Of a DNA stretch of 64,000 nucleotides, positions 55,284-63,871 are shown piece by piece. Below the pieces are notes generated by a model, which was given only the letters and a program-made list of their open reading frames with translations, made no database searches and was not told where the DNA came from. This DNA is from JAUZOB01 sp963692465 (GTDB taxonomy: Bacteria > Bacteroidota > Bacteroidia > Bacteroidales > Prolixibacteraceae): contig OY829943.1 of the NCBI GenBank assembly GCA_963692465.1, positions 310,001 to 374,000 on the forward strand, given 5' to 3'. How positions within the stretch are numbered: position 1 is the first letter of the stretch; each line of letters opens with the position of its first letter. The translations under genes were made by a program, and so were the position numbers.

Positions 55284-57791
55284 CTAACGCTTCATTTTTT
55301 GTTCAAGCATCTTAATAAAATAGCCTCCGACCACCGAACGAGCCCTGAAGCCAACTTGTTTTGCATCAGTAGTCTCATACCAGTCCGTCATTGGAACCCG
55401 ATCGGGGGTTTCATTAAATGCATTATACAGGGGAGTAATCATATTTTTAAAAATATCCGGATTATCTGACAACGTAGCCGACCATATCAGCCAATCGCTT
55501 TTGGTAAAAGCAGCCCGGTTATCAAGAGGCAAACCATATTTGTTCTGCTTGGTCAGATAATAATCCACCTCCTTGCCGATCAACTCTTTCGGAAATAGCT
55601 CCAATCCCAATAATTTATCCCATACCAGATTATATTTCTGACTCCAGGTATCTTTCCGGTCAAAAGCCAGACAGGTATGATCTCCCACATCAGCCATAAG
55701 ACTCCATTTTTGAGCCATCTCTTTAGCCGCAGACCTGTATTTTTGTGCAATTTCTTCTTTTCCGAGCATCTGAGCCAACTTACCATATCCGGCAATTCCA
55801 ATAATTGCTTTTACCGAAAGATTCGCATTATGAGCCAGATGCCCCGTAAAGTCATCCGTACAGAGTTGATTTTCCGGATCCATTCCCTTCTGTAACAGAT
55901 AATCCGCCCACACCGAAAGAATCTTCCAATGCTGTGCAGCATAATCCGCTTTCCCTTCTACCTCTGCAATTGCAGTTGTCATGATCAACATATTTCCGGC
56001 CTCTTCCACCGGCATCCCATCCCCCCCATAATCCGCTCCGTTAGCTAACGGGTATTTTCCCACATCATGAGCAGGGAAAGGTCTGTTCCACTGACCGCTC
56101 TCACTGTATTCAAAGATAAAGTTCATCATTCCCTTCAATAAGTCGGGATTATAATACAAGAACAAAGGCGATGAAGGATAAGTCACATCAACGGTTCCGA
56201 TTGACCCGTTACTGAAATTTTCTTTTGAGAAGAAATACAATTCACCTTTTTCACCCCGGACCAGCTTATGGGCAGCAATGGATTGCCGGTAAGCCAACGC
56301 GCATAAATCAGCATATTGTTCTCCTCCCGCTTTAGTTGCCTCCGATACCAGTTTTCGGTCAAACTCTCCGCATTTTTCAGACAACATATCATATTCCCGA
56401 TTTGCTGCCACGAAAGCATCAACCATTGCATCCGGCTTATCACTTCGCCACCAGGCCCGCAGGTTCTTACCAAAGAACTGTACCGCATACTGGTCGTCAT
56501 AGCCAATCATCAGTTTTCCCTGAATAATCAAATCACCAACCGTTCCTAAATTCTGACTGTAAGCCATCGCGGTCATCTTTTGACACATATCCTCATCCGG
56601 TTGTTGATTGACAACACCGGCAATATTCCCTTTTTCCACAAAAGCTCTTTTAGCCGACCGACGGTCTGTTATAACCAAATGGGTCCGGGCATTCTTTTCG
56701 CCCGCGAGATAAAAATACCCCCAGTCGATCCGAACATCATCCCCCTTCTTTTTTAATATATTCTGAGCACGCGTCCCTGCCTTAAGGAATGTCAAACCCT
56801 GGGCATCAAATCGACCAGCCACAGCAGTCTGACTAATATTATCAACCGCCCACTCCGGAGTCGCTTCAAAATAAACCTGTACTTTATGGTTTTCCCCGTC
56901 CAATGACGAAACACGATAGCTGATATAATCAACCGGACGGGACAAGACTTCCAGTCGATCAGTCAGCAATGGAGCCAGAAAAGTCAGGTTCAGCTGTACC
57001 GGTCCGCAGTTAAAAACATAACAAGTCTGCGTTGGCAGTACATTAACGGACTGTTGCTCTGCGGTCCGACTAAAAAAATGCGTCTCCGATGCTTTCTTAT
57101 ACAATCCGAAATCAACATACCCGCCGCCAACTGTATTATGACAATGAGCCGCGATCACATTTTGCCCTTTATGCAGTAACTTCTTAATCTGAGCAGACAA
57201 AGGCACGATCACATCATTCTTCCAGCTATTATCCGTTTTAATAACTTGAATGCCATTTATATAAAGTTCGAAGACATCATCATGAGAATATTTCAAAAAC
57301 AAATTCTGCCTTGAGACCGCATCATTCAGTTTAAACGTTCGTCTGATCCAGATATCTGGCGTATTCCACAACGTCTCAAGACAACGCTGTCCCTCTGTTC
57401 CAAATGCGGCTTTCCCCTCTTTCCATTCCGAATCATCATAAAAGGGAGAGATCCATTCCATCGGCGGATTCGTCAGTGTATAACGAGCCGTCCATTTTTG
57501 AACCGTTGCATCCGGCACAAGAGGTGTTAGCGGAACATTTTCCCTTCCCATAAAGCGATAAACCTGTCCATCAACACGAAGTACACCAATCAATGGGCGG
57601 CGAACTCCGGTCCAGTGTCTTACATCATCACCATACAGCTTATCCGAAAAAGACCATGCACTCATGTACGGATCAATAGTAACTAACGGATAAGCCGGAG
57701 CCCTCAGTTTGTTAACCCAGGGACCTTGTTGCGAGTTCGCATATAATGCAAAGAATAACAAACAACTACAAAGGAGCAACGTTTTTTTCAT
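55284..57791 (-). CDS. Glutaminase-like DUF4965 family protein, secreted
   Basis: An 835-residue exported protein (signal MKKTLLLCSCLLFFALYANSQ). The architecture fits the DUF4964/DUF5127/DUF4965/DUF1793 family named after fungal glutaminase A. LRAPAYPLVTIDPYMSAWSF is the N-terminal hallmark, with a central beta region. The C-terminal (alpha/alpha) domain has YPSSPLFLYYNPDLLKGMM, HDVGKYPLANG and VEEAGNMLIM. The fold of the C-terminal domain is glycosidase-like, so its activity in Bacteroidota may be on glycans rather than glutamine. The ATG at 57791 is used, not the longer frame start. Confidence 0.9.
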   Translation of the reverse strand: MKKTLLLCSCLLFFALYANSQQGPWVNKLRAPAYPLVTIDPYMSAWSFSDKLYGDDVRHWTGVRRPLIGVLRVDGQVYRFMGRENVPLTPLVPDATVQKWTARYTLTNPPMEWISPFYDDSEWKEGKAAFGTEGQRCLETLWNTPDIWIRRTFKLNDAVSRQNLFLKYSHDDVFELYINGIQVIKTDNSWKNDVIVPLSAQIKKLLHKGQNVIAAHCHNTVGGGYVDFGLYKKASETHFFSRTAEQQSVNVLPTQTCYVFNCGPVQLNLTFLAPLLTDRLEVLSRPVDYISYRVSSLDGENHKVQVYFEATPEWAVDNISQTAVAGRFDAQGLTFLKAGTRAQNILKKKGDDVRIDWGYFYLAGEKNARTHLVITDRRSAKRAFVEKGNIAGVVNQQPDEDMCQKMTAMAYSQNLGTVGDLIIQGKLMIGYDDQYAVQFFGKNLRAWWRSDKPDAMVDAFVAANREYDMLSEKCGEFDRKLVSEATKAGGEQYADLCALAYRQSIAAHKLVRGEKGELYFFSKENFSNGSIGTVDVTYPSSPLFLYYNPDLLKGMMNFIFEYSESGQWNRPFPAHDVGKYPLANGADYGGDGMPVEEAGNMLIMTTAIAEVEGKADYAAQHWKILSVWADYLLQKGMDPENQLCTDDFTGHLAHNANLSVKAIIGIAGYGKLAQMLGKEEIAQKYRSAAKEMAQKWSLMADVGDHTCLAFDRKDTWSQKYNLVWDKLLGLELFPKELIGKEVDYYLTKQNKYGLPLDNRAAFTKSDWLIWSATLSDNPDIFKNMITPLYNAFNETPDRVPMTDWYETTDAKQVGFRARSVVGGYFIKMLEQKMKR

Positions 57792-57887
57792 AATCCGGTC
57801 AGTTAAAAATAGATACTCTAAGTTAAGCAATCTATTATTCCGCTGTAACCGTTTTGCTCAACAAAATATGCCATTTAATCAGGGACT

Positions 57888-58832
57888 TTATCGGATATGA
57901 ATCAAATAAGGAAGGCTTAAAATCAGCGTAAGCGTAAAAACAGAAATAATCAGCCAAAGAACCGAGCCCATCGCAAAAGGCTTAACCCCGACACTCTTCA
58001 ATTCAGTTGGTGAAAGACTCGCTCCGATTAAAAACAAAGTAAGAATCAATCCTTTTCTGGCAATAAACGCAAACGAGAGAAATACGACATTATTGTTTCC
58101 CAAAAAACTTCCCAGTAAGATTGCTCCGAAAAACAAAAAAATAAAATAAGGAATTTTCACTTTGGTCCCGCTTCTGAAAAAGAACCCCGATATCAACGTA
58201 AGGGGAATAATAAAAAGGGCACGGGTCAACTTTACCGTTGTAGCAGTTACCAAAGCATATGCACCATATTTATTGGCAGCACCGACCACCGAACTGGTGT
58301 CGTGAATCGCTGTCGCAGCCCATAATCCGAACTGATGCTGACTAAGATTCATCTGATGTCCTAAAAAAGGGAAGAGCAACAAAGCAACGCTATTCAGTAG
58401 AAACACAACCCCAAGGGCAACGGATATCTGCACCCCTTTCGCTTTTATTGCCGGAGCCATGGCCGCAATCGCACTTCCACCACAAATAGCCGTTCCAACC
58501 GAAATCAGATAAGCTGTCTTTTTTTCAACATTAAATAACCGGCCGAGCAAATACCCAAGCAATAAAGTAGTCGTGATACTCACAATCATTAAGAAAAGTC
58601 CGTCTTTTCCGGCATGAATCGCCTCTTTGATATTAATACTAAAACCCAGGCCTACAATAGATATCTGTAATAACTTCTGAGTCGCTTTTCGGGTAAAAGA
58701 CTGAAACGGGTTCCCCAGTGAGAAAGAAAGAACTATTCCAATCAGTAATGCAATAGCCGAATCGACCCAGGGAGAAAAACATAAAACAGCGAATAGAATA
58801 AAAACAACTTTCGAAAGCATTTCCTTTTTCAT
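57888..58832 (-). CDS. yeiH: YeiH/UPF0324 family putative sulfate exporter
   Basis: A 314-residue inner-membrane protein with about ten helices, annotated in the family as UPF0324/YeiH, a putative sulfate or sulfite exporter. Features are LGFSINIKEAIHAGKDG, GTAICGGSAIAAMAPAI (a conserved motif with Cys) and WAATAIHDTSSVVGAA (DTS box). The ATG at 58832 (MKKEMLSKV) is preferred to a TTG at 58853, because the DNA between them forms the dyad at 58832-58852. A LysR regulator gene directly upstream, as with YeiE-YeiH in enterobacteria, supports the assignment. Confidence 0.9.
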   Translation of the reverse strand: MKKEMLSKVVFILFAVLCFSPWVDSAIALLIGIVLSFSLGNPFQSFTRKATQKLLQISIVGLGFSINIKEAIHAGKDGLFLMIVSITTTLLLGYLLGRLFNVEKKTAYLISVGTAICGGSAIAAMAPAIKAKGVQISVALGVVFLLNSVALLLFPFLGHQMNLSQHQFGLWAATAIHDTSSVVGAANKYGAYALVTATTVKLTRALFIIPLTLISGFFFRSGTKVKIPYFIFLFFGAILLGSFLGNNNVVFLSFAFIARKGLILTLFLIGASLSPTELKSVGVKPFAMGSVLWLIISVFTLTLILSLPYLIHIR

Positions 58833-58852
58833 GTCACAATATTTTTGTGACA
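58832..58852 (-). promoter_or_regulatory. Dyad TGTCACAA-N5-TTGTGACA before yeiH
   Basis: An 8-bp perfect inverted repeat with a 5-nt spacer, touching the yeiH ATG. It may be the operator of the LysR regulator encoded just upstream, or an RNA hairpin over the start. Confidence 0.55.
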
Positions 58853-58899
58853 AAGGTTAATCAAAACAGCCAATTACCGTGATGAAACCTTGGAATGAG

Positions 58900-59799
58900 C
58901 TATAACATCTGGTTATATGGACTCAATGCAAAGCGAATAAAATGATTGGTCAGATTATCTGTTACCCGCTTAATCCGGACGAAATAAAATTTGCGGTTAA
59001 TTCTCGCTCCGTCAAACTCAATAACCTTAAATCCGTTCAGAAGGATATCTTTCGAAATTGCCCGGATCGAAACAATCCCGATCGCATCGGCACTTTGTAA
59101 ATACAGTTTGATACTTTCGGTACTACCAAGTTGCATTGCAATATTTAAGTCGGACCATTGCACCTGATTTTCGTGCAGATAATGTTTCAATACCTCGAGA
59201 GTTCCCGAGCCATTTTCACGAATAACCAACGGAATTTGCTGTAATTTCTTCATGGAGATCGTATCAAGTTTATAATATTTACTTGATTGGTGAACGATTG
59301 CCACTAACTCATCGTTTAGAAACGGAGTATATTCCAATTCATTATTTTTAGGAAGGCCTTCGATAATTCCCAGATTGATCTGTCCGGCTATTAACAACTG
59401 CTCGATGCGCGAACTATTTTCATTGAGTAAAGTAATAGAGATATTCGGATTAACCTGTTTGTACCTCGCCAGTAAAGGAGGCAATATATATTGAGCGGCC
59501 GTGGTACTCGCCCCCAGATGAAGTTCTCCCTGATGAGCCTCACTAAGCAACGATAATTCATTCTTTAACTTTTGAATTTCTTTTAAGATATTCTCTGTAT
59601 AATGAAAAACCACTTTCCCGGCTGGAGTCAGTTCAACCCCACCCGATGTGCGATCAAGTAGCTTGGTATTTAATTCTTCTTCAAAAGTCTTAATCTGCTT
59701 TGAGATCGCAGGCTGAGTGAGGTTCATCTCCTCGGCAGCCTTAGAGAAACTGTTCTTTTGAACCACTTGGTAAAAAGCCAATAACCTGATCTCATTCAT
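58900..59799 (-). CDS. LysR-family transcriptional regulator
   Basis: A 299-residue regulator from ATG 59799 (MNEIRLLAFYQVVQKNSFSKA). The winged HTH covers about 1-60 (SFSKAAEEMNLTQPAISKQI). The effector-binding domain follows, starting GELHLGASTTAAQYILPPLL, which resembles the CysB/CbbR/YeiE branch. Its gene lies 67 bp upstream of yeiH on the same strand, so it probably controls yeiH in response to a sulfur compound. The frame extends to 59862 without a plausible start. Confidence 0.93.
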   Translation of the reverse strand: MNEIRLLAFYQVVQKNSFSKAAEEMNLTQPAISKQIKTFEEELNTKLLDRTSGGVELTPAGKVVFHYTENILKEIQKLKNELSLLSEAHQGELHLGASTTAAQYILPPLLARYKQVNPNISITLLNENSSRIEQLLIAGQINLGIIEGLPKNNELEYTPFLNDELVAIVHQSSKYYKLDTISMKKLQQIPLVIRENGSGTLEVLKHYLHENQVQWSDLNIAMQLGSTESIKLYLQSADAIGIVSIRAISKDILLNGFKVIEFDGARINRKFYFVRIKRVTDNLTNHFIRFALSPYNQML

Positions 59800-59848
59800 A
59801 CGATTATTTTTATGATTGACGGCTAAAGGTAAAAAATAAAAAAGCAAA

Positions 59849-59888
59849 ACGCCCCGCATCATCGGATATAACCGGTAATGCGGGGCGT
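59849..59888 (-). terminator. Terminator of DUF6515 gene
   Basis: The stem ACGCCCCGCAT / ATGCGGGGCGT is GC-rich and 11 bp long, with an 18-nt loop that can pair further. It is followed by T-rich sequence on the minus strand. Confidence 0.85.
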
Positions 59889-59928
59889 AATTAAAAAACG
59901 GTACGAAAACTATTTAAACAGGCACACT

Positions 59929-60861
59929 CTAAGGTTGAACAACCTGATAACCAATACCACCAGGATAGTTAGAATCATCTACTTCTGCATAGTAAGTTCC
60001 CTCAAAATAATAATACTCATATCCGTTAATATTCCTTATTTCATATCCATCAGGCAACGCATCGACGATAGCTCCAAGTGGAGGACGAACGACCTCATAC
60101 CCATTGTATCCATAAGGACGGTCATAAAATGTTCCATAATAGTAATAATAATGTCGCCGACCTAGCATAATATGCCTGAAACCAAACGGAAGAATGGATA
60201 CTCGAATACCGAACGGTGGTCTGGCTACCCGATAGCCATTATTGTACGGAGAATAAAAGATACCGCTATGATAATAGAAAGAAGCATTTCCAAAGCGAAC
60301 CCTCATCGATGCAGAAGGCCTTTCCCTCATTGATGAACCCCATCTTGGAAGTGATCCGTAACGAGACTGAGCTCTACGTCCAACGTTTCTGTGAAAATTT
60401 CCTCTGTTTCCTGGCATGATAGACCCGTTCTGGCGCGCTCTTGACTGATTCCGCGGATTTCCCATGACAGATCTTCTATCCTGTTGAGGAGCAACACGAC
60501 CCTGACGCCCTCTTGGTTGATTTCCCTGATTCCGTGGATTCCCCATAACAGATCTTCTGTCCTGCTGAGGAGCAACATTACCCTGACGTCCTCTTGGTTG
60601 ATTTCCCTGATTCCGTTGATTCCCCATGACAGATCTTCTGTCTTGCTGAGGAGCAACATTACCCTGGCGCCCTCTTGGTTGGTTTCCCTGATTGCGTTGA
60701 TTCCCCATAACAGATCTTCTATCCTGTTGAGGAGCACTTTTAGCCTGTTCTTTTTTGTCAGGGTTTTGATGTCCATTATCACGGTTTTGAGCTTCCCCGA
60801 AAGGGATAAATGCCAACGAACCGATCAATAGCACACTTAAAAATTTTGCTGTTTGTCTCAT
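59929..60861 (-). CDS. DUF6515 family exported repeat protein
   Basis: A 310-residue exported protein with signal MRQTAKFLSVLLIGSLAFIPFGEA. A low-complexity basic region (about 40-155) has three and a half copies of a 27-residue unit of the form PQQDRRSVMGNQRNQGNQPR. The C-terminal part is rich in Tyr and Gly (YYHSGIFYSPYNNGYRVARP, PPLGAIVDALPDGYEI), with three PPFG/PPLG-type units characteristic of DUF6515. Role unknown; it may be an envelope or RNA/polyanion-binding factor. The DNA repeats at 60441-60740 are 81 bp and nearly identical. Confidence 0.85.
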   Translation of the reverse strand: MRQTAKFLSVLLIGSLAFIPFGEAQNRDNGHQNPDKKEQAKSAPQQDRRSVMGNQRNQGNQPRGRQGNVAPQQDRRSVMGNQRNQGNQPRGRQGNVAPQQDRRSVMGNPRNQGNQPRGRQGRVAPQQDRRSVMGNPRNQSRARQNGSIMPGNRGNFHRNVGRRAQSRYGSLPRWGSSMRERPSASMRVRFGNASFYYHSGIFYSPYNNGYRVARPPFGIRVSILPFGFRHIMLGRRHYYYYYGTFYDRPYGYNGYEVVRPPLGAIVDALPDGYEIRNINGYEYYYFEGTYYAEVDDSNYPGGIGYQVVQP

Positions 60862-60954
60862 ATCTCCAAATATAAAGTTTAAAAATCTCTGACTTCAATG
60901 ACGCACAGATCTTGTTTAAAGTATACAAGATTCCACTAAAAAAGTTACAAAAAA

Positions 60955-60980
60955 AGGGTCGATTCCAAAGAACCGACCCT
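60955..60980 (-). terminator. Terminator of DUF6266 gene
   Basis: The stem AGGGTCGATT / AACCGACCCT has one G-U-type position and a 6-nt loop. Seven T residues follow on the minus strand. It lies about 25 bp past the stop at 61006. Confidence 0.85.
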
Positions 60981-61005
60981 CATCATTTTTTAGATTTCGC
61001 CAATA

Positions 61006-61635
61006 CTAACCCATTGTGACCTGAGCCATAACATCATTCGAGCACTTTTTGCCGTCTTTGTCCACAAAGAAAGCGAAGAGGTTAACCTTAGTGCCCGAAG
61101 CAAAAGGAAGAACTATTGAAGCAGTCCCGGCACTCCTTGTTTCAGCCACATCGTCCAAAACAGCCGCTACCCCATTAACCAAAGTCACCACCTTCAGCAC
61201 ATCGTCTCCTGAAGCTTTTCCATCCTCCACATCCGGAGTCCAGGTCAATCCAACCTTCCCGGCCGTTCCGGTCACCGTGGCAGCCGTTAACCCTTCCGGA
61301 GCCAACAAGGTTCCTTTACTGAACACCAGTTTCGACGGGTCGCTTACCAAGCCGTCCGGGCCGAAAGCCTGAATGTTGGCCTGAACAAAACGGTTATAAG
61401 AGGACAACTTTCCACTGCGTTTCCACACCGGATGAATCAAGGTTTTCAGCAGGCCGGTAGCCAGCTTCACAGCAGCTCTCATCTTACTCCTTACTGCAAG
61501 TTGTCCGGTTGTTTTCGGATTTTTCATGTGTGCAATCTTTGCCCGCAAATAATCCACTCCGTTCATCTTATAACCAACGACTGTTCCGACTTTGCCAGAT
61601 ACACCACCTAAAATTCCAATATTAAATTTTGCCAT
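61006..61635 (-). CDS. DUF6266 family protein
   Basis: A 209-residue protein without a signal peptide. The N-terminus MAKFNIGILGGVSGKVGTVV with KNPKTTGQLAVRSKM fits the Bacteroidota-specific DUF6266 family. Residues 110-209 form a beta-rich domain similar to fibronectin-like modules (KVGLTWTPDVEDGKASGDDV and TKVNLFAFFVDKDGKK). Function is unknown. Preceded by the holin-like small gene on the same strand, it could belong to a phage-derived or secretion-like unit, but no capsid, tail or lysis gene is present to confirm it. Confidence 0.8.
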   Translation of the reverse strand: MAKFNIGILGGVSGKVGTVVGYKMNGVDYLRAKIAHMKNPKTTGQLAVRSKMRAAVKLATGLLKTLIHPVWKRSGKLSSYNRFVQANIQAFGPDGLVSDPSKLVFSKGTLLAPEGLTAATVTGTAGKVGLTWTPDVEDGKASGDDVLKVVTLVNGVAAVLDDVAETRSAGTASIVLPFASGTKVNLFAFFVDKDGKKCSNDVMAQVTMG

Positions 61636-61828
61636 GATTTTAAATTGTTAAATGTTAAACTTGAATTGATACTTTCCGTTTGTTTTAAAAGAATCCGAAA
61701 CTGCCATTCGAAAAACCAGTCGTCTATTGTTCCTTTTCAAGGACCGATCCCGTTCAACCCGTTTCATCAACTCCGAAAGAGAAAGCCGGAAAGCAAATTG
61801 AACTTTTCCTTTCTTCCCGGCCGAAACC

Positions 61829-62056
61829 TTAAGCTAACTGAGCACCAACTGCTGGCGGTTGCTTGTCATTCCACTTATGTTTCAACCAAGCTACAAAAAC
61901 AGAAGACAGGATACCACCTATCAAACTGATGATCGTCTCAATGGAGTTCAAAACCTCCTGAGGCAAGGACGACACACTCTGGGCTGCCTGTAATGTCTGG
62001 GCGAACCCTAAGGTCGAAACCGACCCAATTAAAAAACTTCCGATTGTTGGTTTCAT
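61829..62056 (-). CDS. Small membrane protein, holin-like
   Basis: A 75-residue protein with one signal-like hydrophobic segment (FLIGSVSTLGFAQTL, about 7-21) and a second helix (IISLIGGILSSVFVAWLKHK, about 43-62) ending in a basic cluster KHKWNDK. The size and charged tail after the last helix resemble class II or III holins and related phage-derived proteins. It stands 193 bp upstream of the DUF6266 gene. A TACTTTCG sequence upstream could be its -7 box. Holin function is only a suggestion. Confidence 0.55.
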   Translation of the reverse strand: MKPTIGSFLIGSVSTLGFAQTLQAAQSVSSLPQEVLNSIETIISLIGGILSSVFVAWLKHKWNDKQPPAVGAQLA

Positions 62057-62420
62057 TTTGTTTTTGTTTTAAACAACGAAAGTAAAGTTCGCCCTTCCAA
62101 ACCCCTTATGCAATAGGCTTTTTAAGCCATAATAAGTTTTGAACACTATTGGATTTGAATCAATTATTCTGACCCCCTAAATAATTTTTTCTTCCCTCTG
62201 GAACCTGCATTTCACCGTTTCACTTTTCATCCGTTTCGAAGCCCAATAGTCCCCCGAACGTCATTTTTTTGCATTAAAACAAAAAAAGCCTTCCTCTCCG
62301 ACCTCTTTTTTTCAAAAAAAGGCAGAAGAAGAAGGCTTCCCCATCATTGGAAAATAATACTTATTCTGATTTCACGATTCCGATCACAAAATCATAATAA
62401 ATAGAACAGTACCGTTCATG
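62057..62420. other. Intergenic region with inverted repeat
   Basis: About 360 bases with no gene. An imperfect hairpin lies at 62286-62338 (AAGCCTTC / GAAGGCTT with an inner CCTCTTTTTTT / AAAAAAAGG pairing). It may end transcription of the disrupted ATPase gene. Confidence 0.4.
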
Positions 62421-62586
62421 TTAATCTATCAATTTATCTTCTATTAGTTTCTGTTTAAGAACAGTCTGGTCTTCTTTTTCAACAACAAAAGTCCTATTTT
62501 CATTAAATTCATTAACGATCAAAGGTGACCGGGTATTCAAGACAAGCTGACAATGTTGAGAAGCCAACCGAAGAATTGAAATTAAA
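62421..62586 (-). pseudogene. C-terminal fragment of IS-disrupted AAA ATPase
   Basis: 53 codons on the minus strand encode ISILRLASQHCQLVLNTRSP and LIVNEFNENRTFVVEKEDQT, ending at TAA 62421-62423. This is the region after Walker B in AAA_21/COG4637-type ATPases, where NTRSP replaces the usual THSP. It joins in frame to the fragment at 63872-64000 once the element and one TAAA copy are removed. It has no start of its own. Confidence 0.88.
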
Positions 62587-63871
62587 GGGCACTTCTAAAA
62601 ACCTCTTTTGAGGGTACGTTAAAAAGAAAAGATTATTTACACCTGCTTATGCGAGATTTTACGATTTGAGTAAAGCGCACATAAACAGCATGTTACTTGT
62701 TTCATCATTTATTGAACGGGCACAATTATCCCACAGAAACCATCGTTTTCAGTTGAACACAGCGACATAGATTATACGTAAGGTTCATCAGTGTAATTTT
62801 TGCTTTTGCTCTGACGAGCCCGATGGTGCGAATAAAGGAACCGTTCATGCTATTTTCTACAAAGCCAAAGATGTGTTCAACTCTTGCTCTGTGTGAAGAT
62901 TTTTCTTTATTGTTGTCTTTTTGTTTTTTCGTTAATGGCAGATTTCTGTATTTCCGCTCTACAACTTTGCTCACGACTTTCTTTTTGTGATATATCTTTT
63001 CACATTTTTTTCCGGTATAAGCACTATCTGCATACAATTTCTGCCCCTCATCTTTTTCATCTAACAATTGATCAATAGGTTGAGAGTCATGAACAGAAGC
63101 AGAAGTTACAATATAGGACACTATCAATTTTGTTCCTTCATCTGCTTTTACATGATTTTTATAGCCGTAAAAATTCGTCTTGTTCTTTTGGGTCCATCTT
63201 GCATCCAGATCTTTCTGACACAATTTACGTGGTTTTTCTTTCCATTCTTCCGGAACTTTCCCCTGTTTAATGGTGTCGTTCTCTTCTTTTTTATTCCGTT
63301 GCCGGGGGGCTTCCACAAAAGTGGCATCTAATATTTTACCAGTATTGGCAAATACACCTTGTTCATCCAGTGTGGTATTGAATATCTCAAAAAGCCTTTC
63401 GATCAGTCCTTCTTTTATCAGTGCTTCCCGAAACACCCAGAAAGTACGACTGTCCGGAACTTTATCGCTATTGTTCAACCCCAGAAAGCGCATAAAACTT
63501 CTCCGGTCATTAATCTGATATTCCAATTGTTCGTCTGATATATTGTATATGCTTTGAAGAATCAACGCTTTAAACATCATTGTTGTATTAAAGGCCGGAC
63601 GTCCTCCGTGACTGGAGTTTGTTCCTTTTTGAAGTATTTCGTGTTGATTTAATACCGGTGCAAATATCCTCCAGTCAATGTATTTATTGAGTTTTACAAG
63701 TGGATCATTTAATTGGGTAAGTCTCTCTAAACGAAAATGTTCGTCAAATAAACCTAATGGATTAACGTTCTTCATCTGTTATTTCCTTTTACATCCTAAA
63801 AATAATGCTTTTACCCTTCAAATATCCTCCTGATGCCCATTAATTCAGTATTTTAGTTTTTAGAAGTGCCC
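62587..63871 (-). mobile_element. IS5-family insertion sequence
   Basis: A 1285-bp element. Terminal inverted repeats GGGCACTTCTAAAAAC are at 62587-62602 and, inverted, 63856-63871, exact over 16 bp. It is flanked by the 4-bp direct repeat TAAA (62583-62586 and 63872-63875). It carries one DDE transposase gene. It interrupts the AAA ATPase gene at the position where target-site sequence was duplicated. Confidence 0.94.
62726..63775 (-). CDS. IS5-family transposase
   Basis: A 349-residue DDE transposase. The N-terminal DUF772-like region has WRIFAPVLNQHEILQKG and GRPAFNTTMMFKALILQ. The catalytic core has Asp in ILDATFVE, Asp in LYADSAYTG and Glu in RARVEHIFGF. The last belongs to the Y-R-E-K signature of the IS4/IS5 superfamily. 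Length is normal and no frameshift is seen, so the protein is probably functional. The ATG at 63775 lies about 97 bp inside the right end. Confidence 0.94.
   Translation of the reverse strand: MKNVNPLGLFDEHFRLERLTQLNDPLVKLNKYIDWRIFAPVLNQHEILQKGTNSSHGGRPAFNTTMMFKALILQSIYNISDEQLEYQINDRRSFMRFLGLNNSDKVPDSRTFWVFREALIKEGLIERLFEIFNTTLDEQGVFANTGKILDATFVEAPRQRNKKEENDTIKQGKVPEEWKEKPRKLCQKDLDARWTQKNKTNFYGYKNHVKADEGTKLIVSYIVTSASVHDSQPIDQLLDEKDEGQKLYADSAYTGKKCEKIYHKKKVVSKVVERKYRNLPLTKKQKDNNKEKSSHRARVEHIFGFVENSMNGSFIRTIGLVRAKAKITLMNLTYNLCRCVQLKTMVSVG

Noticed and set aside
58832..58852. CRP/FNR-type binding site
   Set aside because: The half-sites are in the reverse order to TGTGA-N6-TCACA and sit at the start codon, so LysR binding or RNA structure is a better reading.
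60327..60782. A second open frame through the DUF6515 repeats
   Set aside because: It is an out-of-frame shadow kept open by the 81-bp repeats; the exported DUF6515 frame has the signal peptide and a complete C-terminal domain.
61006..62056. Prophage
   Set aside because: Only two small genes of uncertain origin are present, with no integrase, terminase, capsid or tail genes in the window.
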